Counted from the stretch's first letter, positions 9,110-17,892 are shown. The stretch is DNA of 64,000 nucleotides from Cereibacter azotoformans (GCA_017599285.1 JAGFXX010000001.1:806001-870000), one strand, 5' to 3'. Numbers and translations: made by a program. The notes: generated by a model from the letters alone, not told the origin.

Positions 9110-9847
9110 ATGCGGGTGATGATCTGCAACCAGAAGGGCGGGGTCGGCAAGACCACCACGGCCGCGAACCTCGGGGCGGCGCTGGCCCGCGCCGGGGCGG
9201 GGCGGGTGCTGCTGGTGGACCTCGACCCGCAGATGCACCTGACGGCGGGCCTCGGTCTGCCGGCCGAAGGTGCGGACTGGACGGTGGCCGACTGGCTCGC
9301 CGGCCGTCCCGGAGAGCCGCTGCCGGTACCGGGCGAAGCCGGCCTCTGGCTCGTGCCGGGCGCGGCCGAGCCGCTCGCCGCCCTCGGCGCGGGCGTGCCG
9401 ACCGAGGGCCTTGGCGCCTCGTTCGACTGGGTGCTGATGGATGCGCCGCCGACCTGGTCGGAGGCCATCGCCGATCTCATGCGCGGCTCGGATCTGGTGA
9501 TCTGCCCGCTCGAGCCGGACTTCCTCGGACTTCAGGGCCTCAACCGGCTGCTGCGCACCATGCAGGGGGCGGGCCTCGACTGGAGCCGGCTGCGCCTGCT
9601 CGCCACCCGCGTCTCGGACCGGCTTGCCGTCCACCGTGAGGTTCGCGCCCGCCTCGCCGAACGGTTCGGCGAGAGCTTCCTGCCGGTCGCCATCCGCTCT
9701 TCGGTCAAGCTGGCCGAGGCACCCGGACGCGGCCGGACCATCTTCACCCATGCGCCCGCCAGCACGGGCGCTGCCGACCATGCCGAGCTCGCCCGCCTGC
9801 TGATGCGGGGCGGCCGAGGCGCCAGACGAAAGGGAACCAGGACATGA
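9110..9847 (+). CDS. ppfA: PpfA, ParA/MinD-family ATPase positioning the cytoplasmic chemoreceptor cluster
   Basis: 245 residues of the ParA type. The deviant Walker [11 protein letters not shown] (residues 7-16, both lysines present), the LLVDLDPQ motif and [11 protein letters not shown] are all visible. No N-terminal DNA-binding extension is present, as in orphan ParAs. In R. sphaeroides this gene (earlier called slp) is known to segregate the cytoplasmic TlpT cluster, using the nucleoid as a track and the TlpT N terminus as its ParB-like stimulator. Its place between cheW4 and tlpT, with a four-base overlap into tlpT, fits exactly. It is not a plasmid or chromosome partition gene: no parB or parS is nearby. 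Confidence 0.93.
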   Translation: MRVMICNQKGGVGKTTTAANLGAALARAGAGRVLLVDLDPQMHLTAGLGLPAEGADWTVADWLAGRPGEPLPVPGEAGLWLVPGAAEPLAALGAGVPTEGLGASFDWVLMDAPPTWSEAIADLMRGSDLVICPLEPDFLGLQGLNRLLRTMQGAGLDWSRLRLLATRVSDRLAVHREVRARLAERFGESFLPVAIRSSVKLAEAPGRGRTIFTHAPASTGAADHAELARLLMRGGRGARRKGTRT

Positions 9848-11808
9848 CACGCCGCCCCAGAACCGCCCCGGCGCCGGCCGCGACACAACGGCTGACCAAC
9901 GATCCGCTCGACTGGCTGGCCGGCCCGCCGGAAGCCGCCGCAGCGCCCGAGGCACCGGCCGCGCCCGAGCCGGCGGCTGCGCCCGCCTCCGCATCCGGGG
10001 AGCCCACCCGGAACCGCCGGTCCGCCCGGTCCACCACGCCCGCGAAAAGAACCGACACCATGCCCGCCGCCCAAGACGCCAAAGCCGCTTCCCCCGACAC
10101 GACCGACCATGCGCCGGTCCAGCGCCTGCTGGCGGACATGAAGAAGATGGCCACCGCCCACGTTCAGGGCGACATCGACCATTTCATGGACCCGTCCGCC
10201 TATCCGCAGGAGCTGGCCGCCGTCGCGGGCCTCGTCAACGAGATGGTGCAGAGCCACATCGGCACCATCGGCGAGGCGCTCACCTGTTTCCGCCGGCTGG
10301 GCGAGGGCGATCTCGACGCGCCGGTCTCGCGCTTTCCGGGGGCCAAGTCCGGGGCCAACGATGCGATCGAGGCGGTGCGGTCGAACCTGCGTCATGCGGC
10401 CTCGGCGGCGGCCGAGTCGGATGCGCAGATCAACCGCCTGATGGCCGAAGTGCGCAGCATGTCCGCCGCCCATGTGGCCGGCGATGAGGATGTGCGCATG
10501 GATGCGGCCGCCTATCCGGGCGAGCTTCGCCATGTCGCCGAGGCGCTCAACGAGATGGCCGATGCGCAGGTCCAGTCGATCGAGGAGGCGATCCGCTGCT
10601 TCGAGGCGATCGGCGAGGGCAACTTCGACGCCCCGATCCGCCAGTGGCCCGGCAAGAGGGCCATGGTCAACCGGGTGATCGACCGCTTCCGCACCAACAT
10701 GAAGGCGGTGACGGCCGAGGTCGCCATGCTGTCGGACAGCATCGTGGAAGGGCGGCTCGACCGCGAGGTGGACCTGTCGAAGTTCTCGGGCGATTTCGTC
10801 GAGATCGTGCGTTCGTTCGAGCGGACCTACGCCAGCCTGAACGGCGTGTTCCATTCGCTGTCGGTCCAGCTCGAGCAGACGGCGCAGACCGTCATGCAGG
10901 TGAGCCAGGCCTCGCAGTCGCTGGCCACCAACTCGGCGGTGCAGTCCTCCTCGGTCGATGAGGTCTCGGCCTCGGCCGAAGAGACCGACAGCCAGGTGAA
11001 GGCCAACGCCGCCGCCGCCCGGTCCGCGAGCCTTCTGGTCGAGGGGGCGGCCACCGTCGCCGCCGAGGGCCGCGAGAAGGTGACCGAGATGGTGCAGGCG
11101 ATGGAGGGCATCCGCGTCTCGTCGCAGGGCATCGCCAAGATCATCAAGGTCATCGACGAGATCGCCTTCCAGACCAACCTTCTGGCGCTGAACGCGGCTG
11201 TCGAGGCGGCGCGCGCGGGCCAGCACGGCCGGGGCTTTGCGGTCGTGGCGCACGAGGTGAGGAACCTTGCCGGCCGCTCGGCCAAGGCCGCGCGCGAAAC
11301 CTCGGAGCTGATCGAGGACGCCGGCAGCCGCGTGCAGGCGGGCGTGCGGATCGCCACCGAGACCTCGCGCTCGTTCGTCTCGATCGTGGACGATATCGAG
11401 AAGGTGAAGGCGCTGGTCCAGGACATCTCGCGCGCTTCGGACGAGCAGACGCGCAACGTGGCCCAGATCTCGAGCGCGATCGGCGAGGTGGCCAAGTCGG
11501 CGCTCTCGACCAGCCAGCAGGCGGACGAGCTGGCCTCGTCGGCCACGCAGATGCAGGCCGCGACCGAGGCGATGCGGACCGAGATCGGCCGCTTCAAGCT
11601 GCGCAAGGTGCGCGAGCTTGTGCAGGCGCTGCCCTCGCTCGAGGCGCTGCCGCCCGAGATGCTGGCGCAGCTTCAGCAGATGGTGGCGGCGCAGATGGGG
11701 CTGGCCTCCGCGCGTCCGATCACCGCCTCGGCCCCGCCGGCCGCCCGCACCAACGGCCACGGCACCCATCTGACGGACCGCGACGAGCGCGGCTTCGCCG
11801 ACTTCTGA
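9844..11808 (+). CDS. tlpT: TlpT, soluble cytoplasmic chemoreceptor
   Basis: 654 residues with no signal peptide or membrane helix. The first ~85 residues are an Arg- and Ala/Pro-rich tail ([28 protein letters not shown]) of the sort shown to stimulate PpfA. Two related ~100-residue units follow (about 95-190 and 195-290), each with a D-x-F/R-M-D-x-A-Y-P-x-E-L segment and a GEG-[DN]-[LF]-DAP segment, resembling tandem HAMP-like modules. The signalling hairpin tip reads [37 protein letters not shown]. TlpT organises the CheA3/CheA4/CheW4 array in the cytoplasm. Its sensory ligand is not evident from sequence. Confidence 0.94.
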   Translation: MTRRPRTAPAPAATQRLTNDPLDWLAGPPEAAAAPEAPAAPEPAAAPASASGEPTRNRRSARSTTPAKRTDTMPAAQDAKAASPDTTDHAPVQRLLADMKKMATAHVQGDIDHFMDPSAYPQELAAVAGLVNEMVQSHIGTIGEALTCFRRLGEGDLDAPVSRFPGAKSGANDAIEAVRSNLRHAASAAAESDAQINRLMAEVRSMSAAHVAGDEDVRMDAAAYPGELRHVAEALNEMADAQVQSIEEAIRCFEAIGEGNFDAPIRQWPGKRAMVNRVIDRFRTNMKAVTAEVAMLSDSIVEGRLDREVDLSKFSGDFVEIVRSFERTYASLNGVFHSLSVQLEQTAQTVMQVSQASQSLATNSAVQSSSVDEVSASAEETDSQVKANAAAARSASLLVEGAATVAAEGREKVTEMVQAMEGIRVSSQGIAKIIKVIDEIAFQTNLLALNAAVEAARAGQHGRGFAVVAHEVRNLAGRSAKAARETSELIEDAGSRVQAGVRIATETSRSFVSIVDDIEKVKALVQDISRASDEQTRNVAQISSAIGEVAKSALSTSQQADELASSATQMQAATEAMRTEIGRFKLRKVRELVQALPSLEALPPEMLAQLQQMVAAQMGLASARPITASAPPAARTNGHGTHLTDRDERGFADF

Positions 11809-11849
11809 GATCCGCGCCGGCCCGCCCGGTCCGGCATTGCCAATCCCTG

Positions 11850-11871
11850 CGCCGGACCCTCCGGTCCGGCG
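11850..11871. other. Strong hairpin between tlpT and cheY6
   Basis: Perfect 9-bp arms CGCCGGACC/GGTCCGGCG around a CTCC loop, in the 84-base gap between tlpT and cheY6. This is the largest gap in the operon besides the leader. No T-run follows, so it is more likely an attenuating or 3'-end-stabilising element that sets the ratio of receptor to CheY6 than a full terminator. Confidence 0.5.
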
Positions 11872-11892
11872 TCGCCAAGCACGGAGAGACCC

Positions 11893-12297
11893 ATGCCCTA
11901 CAATGTCATGATCGTGGACGATGCCGCCATGATGCGGCTCTACATCGCAAGCTTCATCAAGACCCTGCCGGACTTCAAGGTGGTGGCGCAGGCGGCCAAC
12001 GGGCAGGAGGCGCTCGACAAGCTCGCCGCCCAGCCCAATGTCGATCTGATCCTGCTCGACATCGAGATGCCGGTGATGGACGGGATGGAGTTCCTGCGCC
12101 ACGCCAAGCTGAAGACCCGCGCCAAGATCTGCATGCTGTCGTCGGTGGCCGTCTCGGGCTCGCCGCACGCGGCGCGCGCCCGCGAACTGGGCGCCGACGG
12201 CGTGGTGGCCAAGCCCTCGGGCACGGTCTCGCACGATCTGGAGGAGAAGACGGGCGACGAGCTTGCCCGCACGATGCGGACGCTGATGGCCGCCTGA
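11893..12297 (+). CDS. cheY6: CheY6, chemotaxis response regulator
   Basis: 134 residues, a single receiver domain. The acidic pair is in MIVDDAAMMR, the phosphorylatable Asp56 in LILLDIEMPVMDG, a Ser in MLSSVAVSG and the conserved Lys in VVAKPSG. In R. sphaeroides CheY6 is the main response regulator that stops the fla1 motor, phosphorylated through CheA3 P1. It is longer than E. coli CheY by a short extension before the last helices, after VVAKPSGTVSHDLEEK. The ribosome site GGAGA precedes the ATG. It is followed after 28 bases by cheA3, the phosphodonor and phosphatase for it. Confidence 0.95.
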   Translation: MPYNVMIVDDAAMMRLYIASFIKTLPDFKVVAQAANGQEALDKLAAQPNVDLILLDIEMPVMDGMEFLRHAKLKTRAKICMLSSVAVSGSPHAARARELGADGVVAKPSGTVSHDLEEKTGDELARTMRTLMAA

Positions 12298-12325
12298 GGC
12301 GGTCGGCGAAAGGGGGAGGCTGGCC

Positions 12326-15300
12326 ATGTCGGACGATTTCGACGAGATGGACGAGATCTGGGCGCTGTATGCCGATGACGGCGCACAGGCGCTTGATGCA
12401 ATGGAGGCCTCCCTTCTGGCGCTGAAGGCGGGGGCGGAACCGGGCGAGCATGTGGGCCCGCTGTTCCGCGCCGTCCACACGTTCAAGGGCAATTCGCGGG
12501 TGCTGGGGCTCTCGGTCGTCGAGAGCCGGGCGCACCTTTCCGAGGATCTGATCGGCCTCGTCCGCGACGAGGGCGTGCCGATGGACGCCGAGATCGTCGA
12601 GATCCTTCTCTTCGCCTCGGACGTGCTGCGCACCATGCTCGAGGAGACGGCGGCCACGCGGGCCGATGTGTCGCCCTCGGGTTCGGAAGAGCTGATGGAC
12701 CAGCTCCGGGACAAGATCGCCCGCTGCAAGACGGGCGGGGGCGGCGAGGCACCGGCGCCCGAGCCCGAGCCGGGCCCGCCCTCCAGCGCCGAAGCGGGCA
12801 GCGATGAAGGGCAGGGGGAGGCGGCGGACATGTCGCCCCCGCCCACTGCCCCGGCTGCCGTTCCGACCACCGCAGACATCCTCGCGCTGCTCGATGACAC
12901 GGAGGCCGAGCCGGAGCCGGAGCCCGTGGTGTCGGCACCGCCAGTCGCGGCCGAGGCTCCGGCCGCCCCGCCTCCGGCTGCTTCGCCTCCGGCCGCTTCG
13001 GTTCCGGCCGAGCCGGCCCGCGCCATCACGCGACTGGCCGACGATCCGACCTATCGCGCGATCTTTCGCGACATGGCGCACGGGTCGCTGACCCGTTTCC
13101 GCGCGCAACTGGCCCAGTTCGGCAGCGATCCCGCCGTGGCGGCCGCGTCCGCCCGGTCCGAGGCGGACGGGCTGAAGCACGCCGCCCGGCAGATGGGCCT
13201 TGACGACTGGGAGGAGGCGCTGGCGGCCTTCCTGTCGGAACATGTCGATCTCGAGCGGCTGTCGGCCCTCATCCTGCGTCTGGACGAGCTGATGGACGCG
13301 CCGCCCGCCGCCCCTCCGCCGCCGCCCGGTGATTGTCCCTTCTTCGAGGCCATCGCCGAGCCGCTGGCGAAGGTGACCCATCTGGGCGTGCGGATCTCGA
13401 CCGGAGAGACCCCGGCCGCCGACGAGTTGAGGACCGTGCTCGACAGGCTGTGCACGGCGGCCCGCGCCGATGGCTATGTGCGCGTCGTCGAGGCGGTCGA
13501 GGGCGTCGGCTCGGCGACGGGCGCCGAGGGTTTCCGCGCCGCGGAACTGAAGCTCTACGAGGAGTTGTCGGCGGTCGAGGCGGTCATGCCCGAAGCGGCC
13601 GAGGCCGCGGGCGTCAGCCCCCGCCGCATCCTGCGCAGCTGGTGCGCCAGCCACGCGGCCGAGACGCTGGCGGCCCTCGACGGGGTGCTCAACAGCCTGC
13701 GGTCCGCCGCGACCGACGAGACCTTCCGGCGCTTTGACCGGCTCATGCGCCTCGTCCACCACGCCTGCGAGCATTATGCGCTCGACACCGCGGCCCAGCT
13801 GGCCATGTCGCTGGTGGACCTCTTCAGCCGGGTCCATGCGACGGGGGCGGCGCCGGATGCGATGCTCGTCCACATCGCCCGCGGCTTCATCGAGACGATC
13901 GAACTTGCGTTCGACGCGCTCGATCAGGGCGAGAAGCCGGCGATGGAGGTGCTCGACCGTCTGTTCGAAGAGGCGGCGAATGTCTGCTTCGTCACGGACG
14001 GGCTGATGACGGCCGGCGCGGTCGAGCGGCGCCTCGGCCTGCCGCCGGACTTCCACCGCGTCCTGTCGCCCGAGAGCGTCCGCGCGGCGGCCGAAGAGAT
14101 GGAGAAGGGCCAGCGGTTCTACATCATCCGCACCGACATCAACACCGACGACCGCACCGCCGAAGCCTTCCTGGAGTGGTTGAGCGGCGATCAGGCCCGC
14201 TCGATCACCAACGTCACCGTCTTCCGCGGCACAGAGACGCTGTTCGACTTCCTGATCTCCTCGCGCCTCGACGAGCCCGACCTGATCGAGGCCCTGGTTC
14301 GGATGGACCCGTCGGGGCGCCGGCTGGCGCTGACCCATGCGCTGCGGCCGGGGGCCGCCGAGGCGCCCGTCACCGAGGCGCCGGGCGATGCGCCGCTGGC
14401 GCAGGGCGCCACGATCACGCCCGAGATGCTCGAGACCATCGGCGAGATCTCGGCCAGCCATGCGATGGTGCATCACCTGCTGGCCGAGCTTGCCGAGAAC
14501 GACCTCGCCGAGGAGATGGAGGCGCTGATGCGGCAGGCGGGCGGCGACTGGCGGGCCGCCCGGCCCGCCGTGCGCGCGCTGCTCGATGCCCACGCGGCCC
14601 GCCTGCAGGAGATCGCGCAGGCCGGCACCGCGCTGACCTCTCAGCTGGCCGCGCTTCAGGAGGAAACGGTCACGCTGCGCGCGCGCCCCGCGAGCACGGT
14701 GCTCAGGCCGCTGCGGACCTTTGTCGAGACGCTCGCCCGCCGCCACCGCCGGGAAGCCTGCCTGACCACCGCCGGGGATGAGCTGTCGCTCGATCTGGCG
14801 CTTCTGGAACGGCTGCGGGGCCTGCTGCGGGGCCTGGTCGCGATCCGCCTCGAACGTCCCGAGCGGGCGCCGTCGTCGCTCCATGTCACGCTGCGGCGCG
14901 ATGAGGAGAGGGTGATGGTGACGCTGCAGGACGACGGCGCGCCGCAGCCCGACACGCCGGCCCTCGCCGATCTTGCGGCGGGGATCGCCCGCTCGAACGG
15001 CAGCTTCCGCGCGGTGCCGCTTCCGGGGGGCGGCATGCGCTTCCATCTGGCGCTGCCGCTGTCGATGGTGGTGCTGGAAGGGATGGTCGTGGGGGTGGAC
15101 GGGGTGCGCTACGTCCTGCCGGTCGACTCGATCCGTACCATCCTGCAGGTCGAGCCGAGCGCCGCCATGACCATCTCGGCCGCGGGCGGCCAGCGCGTGC
15201 TGCGGATCAGCGAGACCGAGATCGTGGCGATCCACGCGCTGCGCGGGCATCCGGCCGAGGGGCGGCGTGATCGTCCCTGGCCGGCCAGCCGCCGCGTCTT

Positions 15301-15505
15301 CGTGATCCTCGGGACAGGGGCGCGGTCGGTGGCGGTGCCGGTGGATGAACTGGTGGGCCAGCAGCTCGTGCTGCTCCGCCCGCTGAGGGGCGTTCTGGCG
15401 CGTCTGACGCATCTGACGGGGCTTGCGCTTCTGGCCGGCGGCGACGTGGGAATGGTCCTTTCGGCCAATCGGATCTGCGAGCCGGCTCAGGCCGAAGCGG
15501 TCTGA
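12326..15505 (+). CDS. cheA3: CheA3, phosphotransfer protein and CheY6 phosphatase lacking the kinase domain
   Basis: 1059 residues. The N-terminal P1/HPt domain has the phosphorylated His51 in RAVHTFKGNSRVLG. A Pro/Ala/Glu-rich linker (about residues 150-235) leads into a long ~700-residue middle section without ATPase motifs. The C-terminal P5 CheW-like domain contains VVLEGMVVGVDGVRYVLPVDSIR and a second half ending ANRIC. R. sphaeroides CheA3 is known to be phosphorylated in trans by CheA4 and to dephosphorylate CheY6-P through the middle region. The absence of N, G1 and G2 boxes matches. Long CheA-like ORFs antisense to it are codon-bias shadows. A GGGGGAGG site precedes the start. Confidence 0.94.
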   Translation: MSDDFDEMDEIWALYADDGAQALDAMEASLLALKAGAEPGEHVGPLFRAVHTFKGNSRVLGLSVVESRAHLSEDLIGLVRDEGVPMDAEIVEILLFASDVLRTMLEETAATRADVSPSGSEELMDQLRDKIARCKTGGGGEAPAPEPEPGPPSSAEAGSDEGQGEAADMSPPPTAPAAVPTTADILALLDDTEAEPEPEPVVSAPPVAAEAPAAPPPAASPPAASVPAEPARAITRLADDPTYRAIFRDMAHGSLTRFRAQLAQFGSDPAVAAASARSEADGLKHAARQMGLDDWEEALAAFLSEHVDLERLSALILRLDELMDAPPAAPPPPPGDCPFFEAIAEPLAKVTHLGVRISTGETPAADELRTVLDRLCTAARADGYVRVVEAVEGVGSATGAEGFRAAELKLYEELSAVEAVMPEAAEAAGVSPRRILRSWCASHAAETLAALDGVLNSLRSAATDETFRRFDRLMRLVHHACEHYALDTAAQLAMSLVDLFSRVHATGAAPDAMLVHIARGFIETIELAFDALDQGEKPAMEVLDRLFEEAANVCFVTDGLMTAGAVERRLGLPPDFHRVLSPESVRAAAEEMEKGQRFYIIRTDINTDDRTAEAFLEWLSGDQARSITNVTVFRGTETLFDFLISSRLDEPDLIEALVRMDPSGRRLALTHALRPGAAEAPVTEAPGDAPLAQGATITPEMLETIGEISASHAMVHHLLAELAENDLAEEMEALMRQAGGDWRAARPAVRALLDAHAARLQEIAQAGTALTSQLAALQEETVTLRARPASTVLRPLRTFVETLARRHRREACLTTAGDELSLDLALLERLRGLLRGLVAIRLERPERAPSSLHVTLRRDEERVMVTLQDDGAPQPDTPALADLAAGIARSNGSFRAVPLPGGGMRFHLALPLSMVVLEGMVVGVDGVRYVLPVDSIRTILQVEPSAAMTISAAGGQRVLRISETEIVAIHALRGHPAEGRRDRPWPASRRVFVILGTGARSVAVPVDELVGQQLVLLRPLRGVLARLTHLTGLALLAGGDVGMVLSANRICEPAQAEAV

Positions 15506-15513
15506 CCCACCCC

Positions 15514-15563
15514 TACGGATGGTTGTCCCCCTTCCCAAGGAAAGGTGCGCGGGGGCATCCGTA
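15514..15563 (+). terminator. Hairpin downstream of cheA3 (possible terminator without U-tract)
   Basis: TACGGATG and CATCCGTA form 8-bp arms, with an inner CCCCC/GGGGG pairing inside the 34-base loop. It begins nine bases after the cheA3 stop. No T-run follows, so termination may be Rho-assisted; read-through into the next gene remains possible. Confidence 0.45.
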
Positions 15564-15642
15564 TCGAGGGCCCGCGCCAGCGTTGATCGGCGCGCCCGGG
15601 TGGAGCAGGTTTGCTGCAACACCAGTTGGAAAGGGGTATTCC

Positions 15643-16239
15643 ATGCGCAGCACCATCGACGGCCACACCCCCTCTGTCGCGCGTGCCGTTCGAGGCCTTG
15701 GCGCTGCCGTGGCCAACCTGCGTCGCGCCCTTCCCGCGGCGGACCGTCCGCGGCTTCTGGACGGGCTGCGGGTGGGCCTGCTGGGCGATGCCGCCAGCCC
15801 CGGACTGACCGCCATCCTGCGCTACATGGGGGCGCATCCCGAGACCGTCGCCCTCGACGGCCGCAGGCTCGCGGCCGATCGCCGGCCCGATGCCGTCGTC
15901 GTCTCCTGGCCCTCGGCGGCCGGATGCGAGTCCGCCGAATGGCGGCAGGTCGCGCGCATGAAGCTCGACAATCCGCGGCTCGTCGTGATCCTGCTCGACT
16001 GGAGCCGCGGCCGGATCGCAGCACCCCTCCATGACCTGCGCATCGGGCGCGGCGCATCGACCGCCGAGGTCCGCGCCACGCTGGCCGAGTTGCGTCGGCT
16101 GCGCCGCGAACAGGCCATCGCCCTTGCCGCGCGCTCTCATGCCGACGCCCCGGCCGAACCGCTGTTCCGCCGGCCGCAAAGGCCCTCGGCCGCACCTCGT
16201 TACCCGCTGGCCGAGACGGTTCTCGCCCGCGCCGCCTGA
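15643..16239 (+). CDS. Orphan pseudo-receiver-like protein between cheA3 and fliS
   Basis: 198 residues from the ATG at 15643, preceded by GGAAAGGGG. After a 30-residue helix, the core alternates strands and helices as in a response-regulator receiver: RVGLLGD, ILRYMG, ETVALDG, RPDAVVVSWP, RLVVILLDWS, then helix TAEVRATLAELRRLRRE. The position of the phosphorylated Asp at the end of the third strand is V/S, and the conserved Lys near the fifth strand is not obvious. It would therefore be a non-phosphorylatable fold, like the N-terminal domains of FleQ-type activators but without an AAA+ domain. A basic 50-residue tail follows. Function unknown; location argues for a flagellar or chemotaxis role. 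Confidence 0.65.
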   Translation: MRSTIDGHTPSVARAVRGLGAAVANLRRALPAADRPRLLDGLRVGLLGDAASPGLTAILRYMGAHPETVALDGRRLAADRRPDAVVVSWPSAAGCESAEWRQVARMKLDNPRLVVILLDWSRGRIAAPLHDLRIGRGASTAEVRATLAELRRLRREQAIALAARSHADAPAEPLFRRPQRPSAAPRYPLAETVLARAA

Positions 16240-16288
16240 CGCGCGGCCGTCACCTGCCGGGGCCTGCAAAGATACCGCCGGACTCTCC

Positions 16289-16315
16289 TAAAAAGCGTTT
16301 CGCACCGGCCGTTTA
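16289..16315 (+). promoter_or_regulatory. Sigma-28 (FliA)-type promoter of fliS-fliT
   Basis: TAAA, 15 bases, GCCGTTTA: exact spacing and six of eight matches to the FliA -10 element GCCGATAA. It lies 39 bases upstream of the fliS ATG. FliA control of the filament chaperone FliS is usual in polar flagellar systems. Confidence 0.6.
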
Positions 16316-16353
16316 ATCCTCCGAACCCGCCGCAACCCGGAAGGAGACAGAGG

Positions 16354-16743
16354 ATGACTTTCGCAGATGCGCGTGCCCGTTACCGGCGTACCGAGACCGT
16401 CGATTTCCAGGTTGTCGATGACCCGCACCAGATCATCCTGGTCACCCTGCGCGAGCTGCTGCGGTCGCTGCGCGCGCTGGCCGCGGCGTCGGAGGCGGGT
16501 GGATCCTATCCCGACCAACATCTGAACCGGTCCCTGACCGCGATCTACATCCTTCAGAGCAGCCTCGATTTCGAGAAGGGCGGCGAGATCGCCGACAACC
16601 TCTTCTCGGTCTACGAGTTCTGCCGCGCGCAGGTGGCCGCCGCCTTCCGGCGCGAGGCCGGGGCGAAGCTGGGCGAGGCCGCGGGCCACATCGGCACTAT
16701 CCTCGACGCGTGGGAGCAGATCGGCCCGCAGGGGCGCCCGTGA
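16354..16743 (+). CDS. fliS: FliS, flagellin export chaperone
   Basis: 129 residues, the FliS size. The family core is present: YRRTETVDFQVVDDPHQIILVTLRELLRSL, then an AIYILQSSLDFEKGGEIADNLFSVYEFCR stretch that matches the LxxSLdxekGGeiA(x)NL..LY signature. FliS binds the flagellin C terminus and keeps it unfolded for export. A strong GGAAGGAGA ribosome site precedes the ATG. The stop overlaps the GTG of the next gene. Flagellin (fliC) itself is not in the window. Confidence 0.92.
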   Translation: MTFADARARYRRTETVDFQVVDDPHQIILVTLRELLRSLRALAAASEAGGSYPDQHLNRSLTAIYILQSSLDFEKGGEIADNLFSVYEFCRAQVAAAFRREAGAKLGEAAGHIGTILDAWEQIGPQGRP

Positions 16744-17081
16744 CCGGGGCGGGTCCGGCCCCCGGCCCGGGGGATGACGTGCAGGCGCTCTGCATCGGGA
16801 TCGCCGCGATGGCGGGTGCGCTGCGCGGCGCGATGGAGCGCGGCGACATCGGCGCCCTGATCGCACGCGAGGCCGAGCTGCGGGCGATGGCGGGGCAACT
16901 GCCCGTGCCGGGCCAGCCCGGCGTGACGAGCGGCCAGGTTCTCGGGGTGCTGGTCGAGGCCTTGTCCGCGGTGCGGGCGGCAGAGGCGTGGCTCGAGGCG
17001 CGCAGGGCGCGCGACAAGGCCGATGCGCGGCAGACCGAGCGGCTGCGGCTGGCCTACGGTGACGGCGGGCGGCGGTTCTGA
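16740..17081 (+). CDS. FliT-like small flagellar chaperone (candidate)
   Basis: 113 residues from a GTG at 16740 that overlaps the fliS stop (GTGA), so it is translationally coupled. The protein is almost entirely helical: ALCIGIAAMAGALRGAMERGDIGALIAREAELRAMAGQLP, then a second amphipathic helix of alternating Ala/Glu/Arg. FliT proteins have this size, helical content and position after fliS, where they chaperone the cap protein FliD. Sequence signatures of FliT are weak, so the assignment depends on position. An FlgN-type chaperone is the alternative. Confidence 0.55.
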   Translation: MTGAGPAPGPGDDVQALCIGIAAMAGALRGAMERGDIGALIAREAELRAMAGQLPVPGQPGVTSGQVLGVLVEALSAVRAAEAWLEARRARDKADARQTERLRLAYGDGGRRF

Positions 17082-17149
17082 CGCCGCCGGCCACGCCGGG
17101 TCCACGGACCGCGTGTGACTTTGTTCGACAGGGGTGCTGCTGGCGGGCC

Positions 17150-17338
17150 TCAGACCCTGAACACGCCCCGACGGCGGTGGCGCAGCGGGCCCAGCAGCGC
17201 CTGCAGGGGCAGGCGGCGCCGACGCGCTTCCTCGCCACGCTCATCGAAGAAGACCGTTTCGATCATCATCGTCTCGAACGGCAGATCCGGCGCGAGCGGC
17301 GCAATCTCGTGGGGCTGGACAGTGGCTTCGATCGGCAT
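17150..17338 (-). CDS. 62-residue protein downstream of the motF-like gene
   Basis: The ATG at 17338 follows a GGGAG ribosome site, 50 bases after the end of the preceding leftward gene. The product begins MPIEATVQPHEIAPLAPDLP, continues ETMMIETVFFDERGEE and ends in an Arg-rich tail (RRRRLPLQALLGPLRHRRR). No membrane helix. The acidic front and basic back suggest a small adapter or an RNA- or membrane-surface-binding protein, but nothing is recognised. The published motF transcription unit of R. sphaeroides contains further small hypothetical genes, which would fit this one. Confidence 0.6.
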   Translation of the reverse strand: MPIEATVQPHEIAPLAPDLPFETMMIETVFFDERGEEARRRRLPLQALLGPLRHRRRGVFRV

Positions 17339-17388
17339 GGAACTCTCCCGGACTGGTCTTCGGAAGCGGCCTGCAAGGTTCGTGCCGT

Positions 17389-17892
17389 TCAGTAGAGGAC
17401 GAAGTGGGGGATCATCACCTCGAACACCGGATCGGGCAGATCCTCGGTGCCATAGCGCCCGTTGGCCACCGCACGCAGCGCCTCGGGCAGCGCGCGCCGA
17501 AAGGCGTCGATCGAGGGTTCGGCCTCGTCGCAGGCCCGCAGCGCCTCGGTGAGGTCCAGCACCAGAAGCGGCACGTCCTTGCGCAACATGTCCGCCATGG
17601 CGAGCAGGTCGAGCCGCTGGCCCTCGACGGCGAAGGCCAGCTTCAGCGTCAGCTGGCGACGGCCGCCCCGGATCGTGGCATGGATGGGGTCGGGCAGCGG
17701 CATGTAGGTCAGGGCCCCCACGGGCAGCCGCGGGCCCTGGATCTCCGCCTCTTCGGCGGGCGGCACGAGCTGCACCGACGGACGGTCGAACAGCATCCCC
17801 AGCCCGAGCGCAAAGAGGCACAGCGCGCCGCCGAGCCCGGTGGCGAAGGCGATGCGTCCCGGGGCGGGGGTGCGGGCGGCTGGGTTGATCAT
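17389..17892 (-). CDS. motF: MotF/FliL-like bitopic membrane protein (flagellar rotation)
   Basis: 167 residues: a short cytoplasmic N terminus, one membrane helix (about residues 14-34, FATGLGGALCLFALGLGML), then a ~130-residue periplasmic domain ending DPVFEVMIPHFVLY. Layout and C-terminal strand resemble FliL, the stator-associated protein. In R. sphaeroides fliL lies in another operon, and MotF is described as a bitopic protein with periplasmic C terminus, essential for fla1 rotation and first in a unit with small hypothetical genes. This gene is first in its unit and followed by a 62-residue gene, so motF is my best assignment. A FliL paralogue is the alternative. Confidence 0.6.
   Translation of the reverse strand: MINPAARTPAPGRIAFATGLGGALCLFALGLGMLFDRPSVQLVPPAEEAEIQGPRLPVGALTYMPLPDPIHATIRGGRRQLTLKLAFAVEGQRLDLLAMADMLRKDVPLLVLDLTEALRACDEAEPSIDAFRRALPEALRAVANGRYGTEDLPDPVFEVMIPHFVLY

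Noticed and set aside
9110-9847. ParA-like gene as sign of a plasmid or integrated replicon
   Set aside because: It sits inside the chemotaxis operon without parB, parS or replication genes and matches the receptor-positioning PpfA.
15590-15612. Sigma-54-like GG...GC pattern ahead of the pseudo-receiver gene
   Set aside because: The GG-to-GC spacing is nine rather than ten bases and the -24 box is poor, so it should not be functional.
9532-16195. Very long open frames on the minus strand opposite tlpT and cheA3 (over 1100 and 1400 codons)
   Set aside because: These are shadows of GC-rich codon usage in real genes; products are Gly/Arg/His repeats without any fold, and no start signals.
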